The notes beneath the pieces are model-generated. The model was not told the origin of the DNA. It saw only the letters and a list, made by a program, of their open reading frames with translations, and made no database searches. Both the position numbers and the translations under genes were made by a program. From the NCBI GenBank assembly GCA_037903475.1, contig JBAJFG010000452.1:62001-126000 (forward strand): a stretch of DNA of 64,000 bases. The letters run 5' to 3'. This DNA is from Ancylostoma caninum (lineage: Eukaryota; Nematoda; Chromadorea; Rhabditida; Ancylostomatidae). Positions 37,281-47,583 of the stretch are shown here, in pieces. Numbering within the stretch: the stretch's first letter is position 1; every line of letters starts with the position of its first letter.

Positions 37281-37362
37281 ACTTCTGGGAGAAATTTTCA
37301 AAGCTAAATAATTGAGTTGGAACTTCTAGGAGGAATTTTCAAAGCTAATTAATTGAACTATC
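37281..37362. repeat. Two-copy 41 bp tandem duplication
   Basis: ACTTCTGGGAGAAATTTTCA at 37281 recurs as ACTTCTAGGAGGAATTTTCA at 37322, each followed by AAGCTAA(A/T)TAATTGA. The period is 41 bp with a few mismatches. Confidence 0.75.
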
Positions 37363-37577
37363 TAACCAATGCTGACTAAGACTACAAGGTCACAATTAGC
37401 CTTGAGAAGCCTCTATTTGAAAATTCCTGGGATAAGTTGGCGCAAGATGTGTTTGCAGAATGCGTTTCGAATGTGAAACATGGCCACGTTGGACGTATTG
37501 GAATCCACTTTTAGGTAGTACATATACTCTTGTTAAGGAAAAATAAATGTATGAAACCAAAAGGCGCTGATTAGAAC

Positions 37578-37626
37578 CTGCGGGCTGCAGCAACGTCAAA
37601 GTGAAGAGAAGTAGAGGAATGACCAT
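37578..37626 (-). CDS. Possible first exon of a secreted protein
   Basis: The ATG at 37626 stands directly after an acceptor-like GTAATTTCAG, the arrangement of a trans-spliced nematode mRNA. It encodes MVIPLLLFTLTLLQPAG, a textbook signal peptide core. The exon may end at CCCGCAG/GTTCTA (37578), although that donor is weak, and the frame stays open to 37396. No downstream exon was identified. The mature protein is unknown. Confidence 0.35.
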
Positions 37627-37734
37627 CTGAAATTACGCTTCTGTTTCCATACTCGCGAGGAAAAATAATGCGAAAACCATTGCAGCAAAAAATGTATGCC
37701 ATGAACGAAAGAGAGTAGATTTTTCGAAGAATTT

Positions 37735-39094
37735 TCAGCGCTCAATAGCAAAACACATATTTCCATAAATACTTGGCAGAGATAACGGAAATGAGACGGA
37801 AGTTGATGAGATTAACGGGTTGCCATGATCACTGGCTAAAGAGAGTGTTCTTGGCCTGCACAGCAGGCCTGCCACAAGCCAGTCACATAATTTAGATCTA
37901 AAAAGAAGAAGAAAGCGCCATGAAAACGTACCCGATCTCAATAGTAACGCTAGAAATGAAGAGAATAGAATATGCAGTTAGTCAAATAGAAGGTGCATCA
38001 AACAGAGTTGTGCGCCGATAAATGATAAACCGTCAACTAATCTTTATGTTTTACTGGCTGAGATTATGGGTGTGCACATAAAGCAGATAAAATGGCGTGA
38101 ACAAAACAAAATTCGCTCAGTTGGATGGAGAAATTAACATAGAGGTAAGGTCAAAAATGATGGGTTAACGAGAAAATAAGTGGCTTTTTTATGGATCAAT
38201 TATCAGACCACTCATTTGTGCTGGAAGTTTTGGATTACGATATTTAAGGCATTTACGATGTCGATACACAGACAGGTTACAGGTACCATCAGACCTACAG
38301 TGCAAGAGATTACAGATTTGTAGACACACGATCCATTTTGTCTAACTGGTTCGTATCATTCAGACAAAATCATTAATAATGCAACACAAACACTCTCAGT
38401 CTTTGAGATGAGATGCAAAAAGGGGCCTCATGAATTATTCGATAATTAATGGGTGTTCCCAACCACTGACTCAATGAATAAGTGTCTTTCTTTTGTCATT
38501 ATAATGTAAGACTGAGTCTAATTAGCATCACTAAAATGAAAACTCCGAAATGGATGCTGTTGTAGACTACACGGAACCATTTTAATAATCACTATAAAAC
38601 ATCTTATAAACCTCTGTAGGCTTCAGTTTGTATATATGAAAGGGAAATTTTGTGTGAGAATGTGTGTCCCCTCTCACCCCTTGAGAATTGGTAGTCAAAT
38701 TTTCAAAATTTCTTTATAAATTAGATAAAAGTTTTGTATTGGCTCATTCTCAATAGCTTACATATATCCATTATTACAGTAAACATATTAAAATACTGAA
38801 GCAAGGTAAGCAGACACTTAGAACGAAATCATTGATTTATCAAATCTATCAATTTTTCCTTTACAAGCCAGTGAAGAGAGGATCACTGCTGTTCTTCCAA
38901 ATGCTGGTCACTAAAACGATGAACATTTTAAAACAATTTTTCTGGCAATTGTCCACATCAGTGTGCAATAGCCAGGGTAGTTCAACCCACAAGCGGAGCT
39001 GAGTATGCGGTCTAGGTTGATTATATCTCCAAATTTGTTCAGTTTGTTCATTGGAATCTGACGAGAATATTCCCTATAACGTTTTGTTTGAAGC
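37735..39094. other. Stretch with only weak exon candidates
   Basis: The minus strand has acceptor-like sites at about 37903 (CTTTTTAG) and 39096 (TTTTCGTAG). The latter opens 61 codons (39095 to a stop at 38911) containing NKLNKFGDIINLDRILSSAC and YPGYCTLMWTIARKI. I recognise neither. The rest is AT-rich with no features. Confidence 0.3.
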
Positions 39095-39839
39095 TCTACG
39101 AAAATCAAAAAAAAAAAACTCCGACAAAACAAAAAAAAATGAAGTGAATTCCAGAAAAAGAGAAAAAGAGCCTTACTGACTTAAAAATACATTGGTTTCT
39201 GAAATAAAGATACATTTCTGGTGCCGGATGACGCTACACAGATCTAAGGAAGTCAAATGGCTGATCGAACGTTGATAACGTGGCGCAGCGGTTTCAGGTA
39301 ATGGAGAAAATTTGAGAAAAAAAAAACCTCTTAGTAGGGTGTATAGATTCAATGTAATATTGATGTGCAGCGGAATGCCTTAAAGTATAGCTGAGTACGA
39401 GCGGAGAAAATGGCTGTTTTATTAAGGAAAGAGGGAGGAGGACACAAGAAAAGGTACAAGCCTACGCCTTATAATGAACAATGGTCTATGAATAAGGCTC
39501 TGCACAAAAATGGACCCAAACCTACTCGAATCGCACAGGGAAACTGGGCATCAAGAATGATGGAATTAGCGGCGAGTGAAAGGTTAGGTTGATCCATAAT
39601 TTCTGTCCCTACCAGAATCCTTTGCTTCGAATTCAAATAATCTTGAGAGGACGTATCTCCAACCAGTGATATACATATTAGTCATCCAGAAATCCACATG
39701 CGCTATCCGATAGGCACCTCGTCGACCGGAAACCATTAACACCGCTGGTTAGATGTGGTTACGTTTGTTGAATGTTGTTCAGGCAAATTGTTCTCTAGTG
39801 ACGCAACCAAGGCCCGTAGTAACCCCCCCCCTAAGTTTA

Positions 39840-40086
39840 GGGCAATTTATACTAGCTGCGTGCGTCAGTCGCGCATCAGTCGCACGCATCCATTTGTAAG
39901 GGATTTTAGATGAAGACCGGTCAACACGGCATGTACATCCTCAATGAAAAGAACGCGCGGCCGTCGCGAGGCCGTAAACGCGTGCGTCTGGGCTGCGACT
40001 GCGATGCGACTGCTATGCGACTGAGCCCTATTCTTCATCATATAGACGCATGCACGTCAGTCGCACGCATCCAGTATAAATTGCCC
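39840..40086. mobile_element. MITE with GGGCAATTTATA ends, copy B
   Basis: A 247 bp relative of the element at 23923-24121: it starts GGGCAATTTATACTAG, ends TATAAATTGCCC, and shares GGATTTTAGATGAAGACCGG-like and AATGAAAAGAACGCG interior words. The interior repeats GTGCGTCAGTCGC and its inverse several times, giving a long foldback. TTTA lies on the left and TTTT on the right, again suggesting AT-rich target choice. It abuts the palindrome cluster at 40086-40350. Confidence 0.65.
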
Positions 40087-40350
40087 TTTTCAGGTGAGCT
40101 CAACTGGAAGGTCAACTCGGAATTCACCTAGGTCAGCTGAATGTCCGTTGCTTTCATATGAATTGAGATATGAAGTTGAACTCCGAGTTGATAGTGATAT
40201 CATCGGAGTTGAGTCGAAAAATGAACTCGGTGTTGAGCAGGTGCTCAACTCCGAGTTGACTGGTCAGAAAATCGAAGAAATAGCGTTGCAAGCTTAGGAG
40301 AGGCCGATAAGCACCTCTCGAGCCATTGAAGCTCGACTCTGAGTTGACGT
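40087..40350. repeat. Cluster of TCAACTCCGAGTTGA palindromic motifs
   Basis: At least six copies or half-copies of a near-perfect 15 bp palindrome occur in 260 bp: GGTCAACTCGGAATT, TTGAACTCCGAGTTGAT, CATCGGAGTTGAG, GAACTCGGTGTTGAG, GCTCAACTCCGAGTTGAC and GCTCGACTCTGAGTTGAC. They are spaced irregularly and lie in either polarity, unlike a tandem satellite. Subterminal motif clusters of DNA transposons, or a protein-binding array, would look like this. Confidence 0.55.
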
Positions 40351-40985
40351 GCATAATGACCGATTACGGTGAAGTGCTTCGCGTAAATGGTTCAATTTTT
40401 TCGAACTGACATGTTTCGAATTGATAACGCCTAGGATCGGTATATAAACGATGGAGGAGAGTTTTTTCCGGTCAGGTACAAATGAGACGAACCGAACAGG
40501 GACGAGGTGTGGTATCAACAAAGTCGCTCGCACGACATGTCACCTGCAGTCGGGTCCAAGTGCCTTGCGGGTGAATTTCTGCTTAGATTTCAATTTTCCA
40601 TCACTGGACACTGACATACACTTTCGACGACGACGCCCAATAGTGGAAAAAAAAGAAATATCGCGAAATTTGAAAATCTAATCAATCAATAGTCGATTCG
40701 AGGTGGTTTCATTTCGAAAAACTCGTCCAACCGCTCAGCTCGGCATAGAGGGGTCGGATGAAGGATTACTATGGGCCGAGGTGATACACTGATAGAACTG
40801 GATTTAAAGGGTGAGATGGATATGAAATGAGCTTCGTCCAGACGTATTCGATAAATCCTACGTAAGATTCTTAGCATAGGGTTGGTCATTATCCAGCATG
40901 AAGAAGATTTTGGTCTTCAAGTGCACTTCCTGATCAAGTTTCTGAATAGAAGTAGTTTGGTTGTATAAATAAATTGAGGCTATTA

Positions 40986-41076
40986 ATGTGTCTGTATCTT
41001 TTGGTAGCCTCCAGTGCTCCACTCCTTGAACACTACACTAGACAGGGGAAGGAGTCTAAGAGAAGTTCCTTTCTGT
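40986..41076 (+). CDS. Possible first exon of a small secreted peptide
   Basis: An ATG at 40986, 20 bp after TATAAATAAATT, opens MCLYLLVASSAPLLEHYT, a short hydrophobic leader, then a basic stretch with ESKRSSFL that includes a Lys-Arg pair. A good donor (CTGT/GTAAGC) follows at 41077. A leader with a dibasic site suggests a peptide precursor, but the exon is too short to judge and the start context is ordinary. Confidence 0.22.
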
Positions 41077-42419
41077 GTAAGCCTGGTTTTTTCCGGCTTA
41101 GCGCTGCTGCTCCGGTTGGAAGCTTACACCGAGCACACTCAGCAGTAGCTCACAGCTCCAAATACTCGTGTTCAGTTATTCGATTACTTGAACCAGAAGA
41201 ATCTTGAGTTGGCCAAGGAGTTCAAAGATGCACTTGACCCCCCCCCCCCCCTCCCTCCTTATTCTTGTCCTCCTATGAGAAATAATGTGGAACATTTTGA
41301 CCCAGCAGATTGGTGATACAAACTCTTTGCATTTCAGATATAGTAGGCCGGTTATTCAATCTTACCATTCACATCATATCCACAGTTTCTTGGGCTATAC
41401 TTATCCTATTTAATTTAGTTGTGAAATATGTGTTCTTCTATTGAAAAATCGTTTCAGAAATCTGAAGTCTAGGGAAAAAATCAAAGCAGAATCGCTAAGG
41501 TTGATTTCCAGTGCTGTCAAATGCAATGACTCAGCAGTGATTTGATGATTTGGTCTCAATAATTCAGCTCCCATTTCTGAAGAAAACATGAAAAAATAGG
41601 AAAGAAAAAAGTGTGTGAATGGTGGAGTGTTCAACTCTTGTTATATTTATCATGATGGGTACCCAAGCAAAAATTTCTCAAGAACAGTATCTATCGAGGT
41701 AAAAAAAACAAGGGTATTCGAGAAAGGACTCGACAAGAGAAGCAAGCCCCTCAGTCAGAGATGAAACATACGTACTCGAGCGATGTTGCACAAATTCTAG
41801 GCAATACAATTAGAGCAGTTCTCGGCTCAAATCCACACATTGACTGCTAACTACATTCCGGTGGGAAAGTTCCTACAAAGCAAAATGGATGAAAACTGGC
41901 TAACATCGAAGCACCCCTGTGAATTTTCTCCCTTATTTCTATCGTAATATACCGGTTTCACAATGAACCAAGAATATGGCTTTCAACAACACTCTTCATG
42001 ATTTCAGGGAAATTCTTTGGAAAAGGCGTTGTTTGTACAGTACTCTCGCGAATTATCATACGAATACACATGCATGGTTATGCATAGTTTTTCCTGTAAC
42101 TAGTTGATAAGAGCTGTTTCGGTGAAAATCAAGGCCAAACGTGGTGCTGAAAAAAAAGTCGACCTCTGTGCGTCCCGCTCCCTCTGCCTACAAATTTCCA
42201 CTTCCCCCTCTGCGAGTGAAATCGTAACTTTCTCAAAAATACATATTTTGTAAACCTGTTCACTTCAAAATAAGCTTTCGATTAATCCATCCCTTCGATT
42301 AAAGGCTATTTTTTTAGCTCGATCTTTCACTTCCAAACACGTTACTCTCATTCGTAGTTCCACACCACTCACCCGGACGACCACCTTTTGTCTCCCCCCC
42401 CCACCTTCCGTTAAAATCT
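41077..42419. other. Stretch without a recognised gene
   Basis: A 14-base C run (41238-41251) and a 9-base C run (42394-42402) are the only visible structures. Confidence 0.45.
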
Positions 42420-43035
42420 ATCGGCGGAGTAGCGTTTGGGTCCCGTGAAAAGTGGCGTGGTATATGATGTCCCATGGATATGCAGGCGCTACGGTACTTC
42501 TCTCGACAGCCACGCACACTCACGAAGAATTGGGTGACTATCTAGCACTTGGACCACTCTTTCTTACCAGTAACGATGAATAATTGCTAAGAAGCATACT
42601 GAATGAAATTTTGTATAGATTTGAACAATGGAACTTTATGATATGTACTCCCGAAAAATTTTGTGGAAATTTTTTTTCTGTTAATGAAAAAGGTTACTCG
42701 TTGGGCTACTTACAAAATCCCCGTTCCGTTCATCAGATGATCTCATTTTTGAGCAGCCACGGTTAAACCACTTCCACATATACCATCCATAATTTCGAAC
42801 TAGTAATTTTAACTGCTTTGGAGCATCAAAGACGTCCCGCTTCCAACTACTGAAATTTTCGATGTTATTCATCTTTACTGGCTACAGAAGTGCTGCAAAC
42901 GCTCAGTAGTCTCTCCTCCTTGTGAATGCACGTCGCTGTCAGCAGAAGCCGCGTAGCACCTGCATATCCGTGGGACATAGCTACTTCCATTTTTCGACGG
43001 GAGCCGAAGGCCCTCCCTCCGATTTATCGGCACAC
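42420..43035. repeat. Imperfect inverted repeat of about 110 bp arms
   Basis: The left arm (42420-42530, read inverted) and the right arm (42920-43035) share GTAGC(G/A)CCTGCATATCC, then (A/G)TGGGACAT and GACGGGA/CACGGGA words. Both arms could read VAPAYPWDI in one frame, so they may be a duplicated exon-like segment or the ends of a foldback element. A probable exon (42714-42849) lies in the loop between them. Confidence 0.5.
42714..42849 (-). CDS. Probable internal exon of an unrecognised gene
   Basis: Strong splice sites frame it: AAATTTCAG before 42849 and GATTTT/GTAAGT after 42714. After a one-base overhang, 45 codons run without a stop: SWKRDVFDAPKQLKLLVRNY, then GWYMWKWFNRGC and SKMRSSDERNGDF, ending in phase 0. 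Composition is that of a globular or membrane-adjacent protein with many tryptophans. It may belong to the same gene as the first exon at 45227-45337, but the phases need at least one exon between them. No family was recognised. Confidence 0.45.
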
Positions 43036-45226
43036 GATCAACAATGGTAACAAGCCTAGGTACTTGACTTTTCTAATCAATCATTTTCATTTCATCTTGC
43101 TCTTCAACGTTCAAATTTCCGTCAGCTGGACGATCGGCTGTTACGGCTAAAAAATGTGAAAATCTAAGAGCATACTGCTGTTAAATCAAATGCTCCAAAA
43201 AGAGAAGTGGGAGGAGAGCCTAGTGAGATTAAGTTGTAATGAACGGGTGTACACCAAAACAAGATTGAAGTAATTTCCCAATTTTTGTTTCTTTCTTTCT
43301 TTAAGGAATGTTTTAGCGTACATTCATCACAAAGCGTGAAAAAATCACTAGCGACCTGGATTTGTTGCTTCTTTTGCAGATGAAGCTAACGTAAGAGTTA
43401 CTATTTCTAATTGCATAAATACCGTAGAAAGAAACCCAAGGTGTGACTCATATTTCGCCCTTGTTTGGATAGACGAACTCATATAATTTTTAGAAATTTT
43501 TGGAAAAGCCGCTCAACCATGCGCAGTATTCATGAAAAAATGAAAACCCGTTTATTAGGCTGAGGATTGTGTTTGAAGCGAACTACACATGAATTCATGG
43601 ACGAAATGGTCCAAACACAAACAGAAGTAGGAAGGTATCCTGAGGTCACAAATATTAAACATTAACAGAAACAGTGAACAAAATCCGTTGACCTCAAATA
43701 CTCAGCTCACAAAGACACAAAGAAAACAGACCATTCGCTCGAAAATAGAGAATCAGCACCGAAAAATATAATAGCAACGGATGAGCCGTCGATCGGTGCC
43801 AGTGCAAAGGTCACTAGTGGCAAGGCTAAAAAACCCGTTGAACGGAAGATTGATTTCTCCTTGCGGAAAAATCCTTAAATATGAAGCAACAATGCACACA
43901 ATTCTTATAGGAAAAGAGCGCCCATATAGCCAATCCGGACGCTCACACTGGCATCGATTACTCGCATCGCATGGTGAGGTGGTTGATAGGTAGGAAGCCT
44001 ATGAGAAATTGAGGAAGACGCCTCGTTTGTTACAGGCAGACGAATCTTTGCAGTGAAATAAGCGATTTTTTGGTACCGCGACGAGGGTGAAATGAGTTAG
44101 ATGGAGAGGGTGACACACATAACAAGAGTTCTATCAACATAAAACAAAGAAAGTGTACAAGTTGACAACTTCTCAAGGTTTCGCACGCATATCTGAGCTC
44201 TGGTGGGATCAGCCTGCTTGGTTCGAGACGAAAAACTAGAAAGAGCGAAAGCAGGTCATCGTGAGCGAAAACAACGCCTTATTCGAGCACAGATATACGT
44301 CGGGTAAAGCTGGTAAGTGTGAAGAAGGAACAGTACCCATGTGGTCAGCTGCGTTACCCAGAAAAGGTATGTCATCGCTTCCACAAGCGAGTGTGGAGGC
44401 AGACCTCATGGAGACCGTAGAACATCAAACTCTGTGGGAATTTCCGTCAAGGAAGCCTCCAGAGGAGTCTGAGAAGCTCAGCGACAATCGTTCACGAATC
44501 CAAGACCGGGTCCTTGGCTCAACGAACACGCCTTCCAATCAAACCATGTGAGCGATATCCGATTTCTTCTGATCGCCACTGGACTGCGATGCAGCGCGGA
44601 GAATGGATGGTCGCATCGAGTGGACTGTCGACTGCACAGTCAGCTGAGAAAAAAACTCATAACTTTCAGAATCAAAAAAAGATGAATAAAAGGACAAATC
44701 GGCTAAATAAAACAACAAAGATAAAGAATAACCGTCTGCAGACACTCATCACCCGCGCACGTAGCGCTAGGCCGTTTTGTCTTTTTGAACTTGAGAAAAA
44801 ACAGTAAAACATGGTTCAAAAGATTCCCTAACTCATCCCAGCACTTCAATGATCATCCCAGATCAAAAATGAACTGTCCTTCCTAGAAACGATGTGGCAC
44901 AACGGTGTTCTATGCTCCGTCCTGCGGTATCTGACGCGCGCGAGTGGTAGAGTTCCAATAGTCAAAAACAAATGAAACAACAGAAATTCAAAAAAAAAAC
45001 CAAGCATCTCACTTCAAATCGCATGGAAATGAGTATGGGCAAACAAACATGTCAAAAACCCGGAATAATCTATTAATAATCTATATCGAGATTTCATTTT
45101 TTTTAGATTGTGTAACGACACACCATTCGGTTCAGTATAGTGTTGACTACCCTTGGATTATCAATAATTGAGATGAAAAAAAGAAAAAAAAAGAGAAGAA
45201 AAAAAAACCAATAAAGGCGAACAAAC
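43036..45226. other. Stretch with one weak plus-strand exon candidate
   Basis: A 96-codon plus frame at 44261-44551 contains SLPQASVEADLMETVEHQTL and ends beside a GTGAGC, which could be a donor; a minus frame overlaps part of it, so it is not called. Minus-strand exons linking 45227 to 42849 should lie here but could not be found. Confidence 0.35.
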
Positions 45227-45337
45227 CTGCTCGTCCGCCTCCGGCACAACGCTGAGCTTCTTATCGCTCATCTTGCGCTGCGAATTCAGTTGCAAGTAGA
45301 CGGAAGAAACTGACTTCACCAGCTCCTTAAATAGCAT
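45227..45337 (-). CDS. Probable first coding exon of an unrecognised gene
   Basis: The minus strand reads MSDKKLSVVPEADEQ from an ATG at 45271, ending in CAG before a GTTTGT donor in phase 0. An in-frame ATG at 45337 would add 22 residues (MLFKELVKSVSSVYLQ and more); the downstream ATG gives a typical cytosolic MSDKK start, while the upstream one remains open. The short acidic, charged N-terminus carries no family signature. Confidence 0.45.
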
Positions 45338-46214
45338 TTTTGAGTTAAATGTTGCCAGACTCGGAGAAGTTTTCTTTTTTTTTTAGACAAGGGAAGTTTA
45401 CTCCAGCAAGGTTACTTTCCAACTTTCCTCGCGCCTCGAGAACTTTACAAATACTATATTATTCCCGCTATGACTCTTCGATTGAATGTCATTTAATAAT
45501 CATGAGAAAAGATCCGCGTAAATATTTATAGCACCAAAATATGTTTCCACGTGGAAGTTTGGCGCTTGACACGTACCTGATCATCTTCACAGCGATTAAT
45601 CAACTCCTTTGATTCATGAGATGAAGAATAGTTTGAATCGCTCCTGAAACATAAAAGCAATAAATCACTGTGTTTTCATTCACAATCTTATATATTTCCA
45701 GCAAACATACATATTTATTCTCATGAAAGTTCAGGAAACTATGATAACGATTACCTATAGTTCTAAGCATAAATAATAATGGACAGTAAAATTCAGAACT
45801 CAACAAACTGCTGTAGATAAATGCAGAACAATTGTTTGAAGCTACCACCTCTTTTTATCTGGATGAATTACGAAAAAAGCGTAAAAAGTGGGAAGTTACG
45901 AAAATGCTGCGGTTAGCTTTGATTTTTATCTCAGTGAAGAGAATGAGACGTGAAAATTTACTAAAAATACATACAAAAATAAATCCTACTATATTAAAAG
46001 ATTTGGTCGCTAATTCCCGAGAACGCGTCTGTTACTGCGCGTCGACTCTTAGCGCATTGTCGATACGCAGTGTTGTGACGAGCCTTTTAAAACAGGGGCC
46101 TCTGGCCTAAATTTCCACATTGTGCGCTTTTTTCGTCCTAGATCTTCATCTTCCTTGTTATAGGGTGGAACTTCCCTAAGGGCCGGCGTAGGTTTTAGGC
46201 TACTTCGCACCTGG

Positions 46215-47068
46215 GATTATCGATTCGTTTATCGATTATATCGATTTTATTGATTTTTCGCTAATTTTGCCCCGGGCGCGGCGAAGACATGTCTACTAGG
46301 GCATGTCAATACGCTGAACACGAATATGATAACCGTTTCGTACGGCACTATCGATTTATCGATTTTATTGGTTTTTCGCTAATTTTGCCCCGGGCGCGGC
46401 GAAGACATGGCTACTGGGGTATGTTAATACGCTGAACACGAATATGACAACCGTTTCGTACGGCACTATCGATTTATCGATTTTATTGATTTTTCGCTAA
46501 TTTTGCCCCGGGCGCGGCGAAGACATGTCTGCTGGGGTATGTCAATACGCTGAACACGAATATGACAACCGTTTCGTACGGCACTATCGATTTATCGATT
46601 TTATTGATTTTTCGCTAATTTTGCCCCGGGCGCGGCGAAGACATGTCTACTGGGGTATGTCAATACGCTGAACACGAATATGATAACCGTTTCGTACGGC
46701 GCTATCGATTTTATTGATTTCTCGCTAATTTTGCCCCGGGCGCGGTGAAGACATGTCTACTGGAGTATGTCAATACGCTGAAGACGAATATGATAACCGT
46801 TTCGTACGGCGCTATCGATTTTATTGATTTTTCGCTAATTTTGCCCCGGGCGCGGTGAAGACATGGCTACTAAGGTATGTTAATACGCTGAACACGAATA
46901 TGACAACCGTTTCGTACGGCACTATCGATTTATCGATTTTATTGATTTTTCGCTAATTTTGCCCCGGGCGCGGTGAAGACATCGCTGCTGGGGTATGTCA
47001 ATACAATGAACACGAATATGACAACCGTTTCGTACGGCACTATCGATTTATCGATTTTATTGATTTTT
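46215..47068. repeat. Minisatellite array, 118 bp unit, about 7 copies
   Basis: The word CGCTAATTTTGCCCCGGGCG starts at 46259, 46377, 46495, 46613, 46723, 46833 and 46951. Periods are 118 bp except two of 110 bp, where one ATCGATTT step is missing. Each unit contains GCGGCGAAGACAT, GTCAATACGCTGAACACG, ACCGTTTCGTACGGC and a TATCGATTTATCGATTTTAT tail. Copies are over 90% alike by eye. No unit-long open frame is shared. Confidence 0.9.
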
Positions 47069-47583
47069 TGGTATTAATGCTCACAGGTCAATGAAACCGT
47101 GTCTTCTGGGATTTTTCGAAACTTTCAGCGTAAATATGGGAAGCATTTTAGAAGAATTTACCAGCCAAACAACTTTACCTTACTTTTGAGGGAAGGGGAC
47201 GGAATGAAGAAGTGTCATTTAGGCTGATCACTAAGTGATGAATATCTCGATAGGTTTCTTTTGGCTCAACAAATGTTGGCATCAGATTCAAATAGCCGGG
47301 AGAAACAGAGGACCCGAGCAAAGCCGGGTACACCGTCCAGTAATAAATATTCAAAAAATAATGATGAAACTAAACAACTGGATTTAAAGAACCAAACAGA
47401 TATGATTTTTTAAATTCAGCAAGCCGTTCTCAGGGGGGGAGGAGGCTTCCTGCAAATCCTATTTGGAGCCCAATAATCCTAATAATGTCGATTAACGTTT
47501 CACCAAAATCCTAGCACATGGTTTTGTTTCCTGTCATGGTTTTGAAACGAAGTGGTAGCGTTTCCTGTTATGGTTTTGAAACG
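47069..47583. other. Spacer between two minisatellites, with a 33 bp duplication
   Basis: No gene is seen. At 47527-47583 the phrase TTTCCTGT(C/T)ATGGTTTTGA, then AACGAAGTGGT, occurs twice just before the 80 bp array begins. Confidence 0.5.

Noticed and set aside
37860..37905. GLWQACC in one minus frame, resembling the claudin GLW..C motif
   Set aside because: The frame stops soon after and no other claudin feature or neighbouring exon was found.
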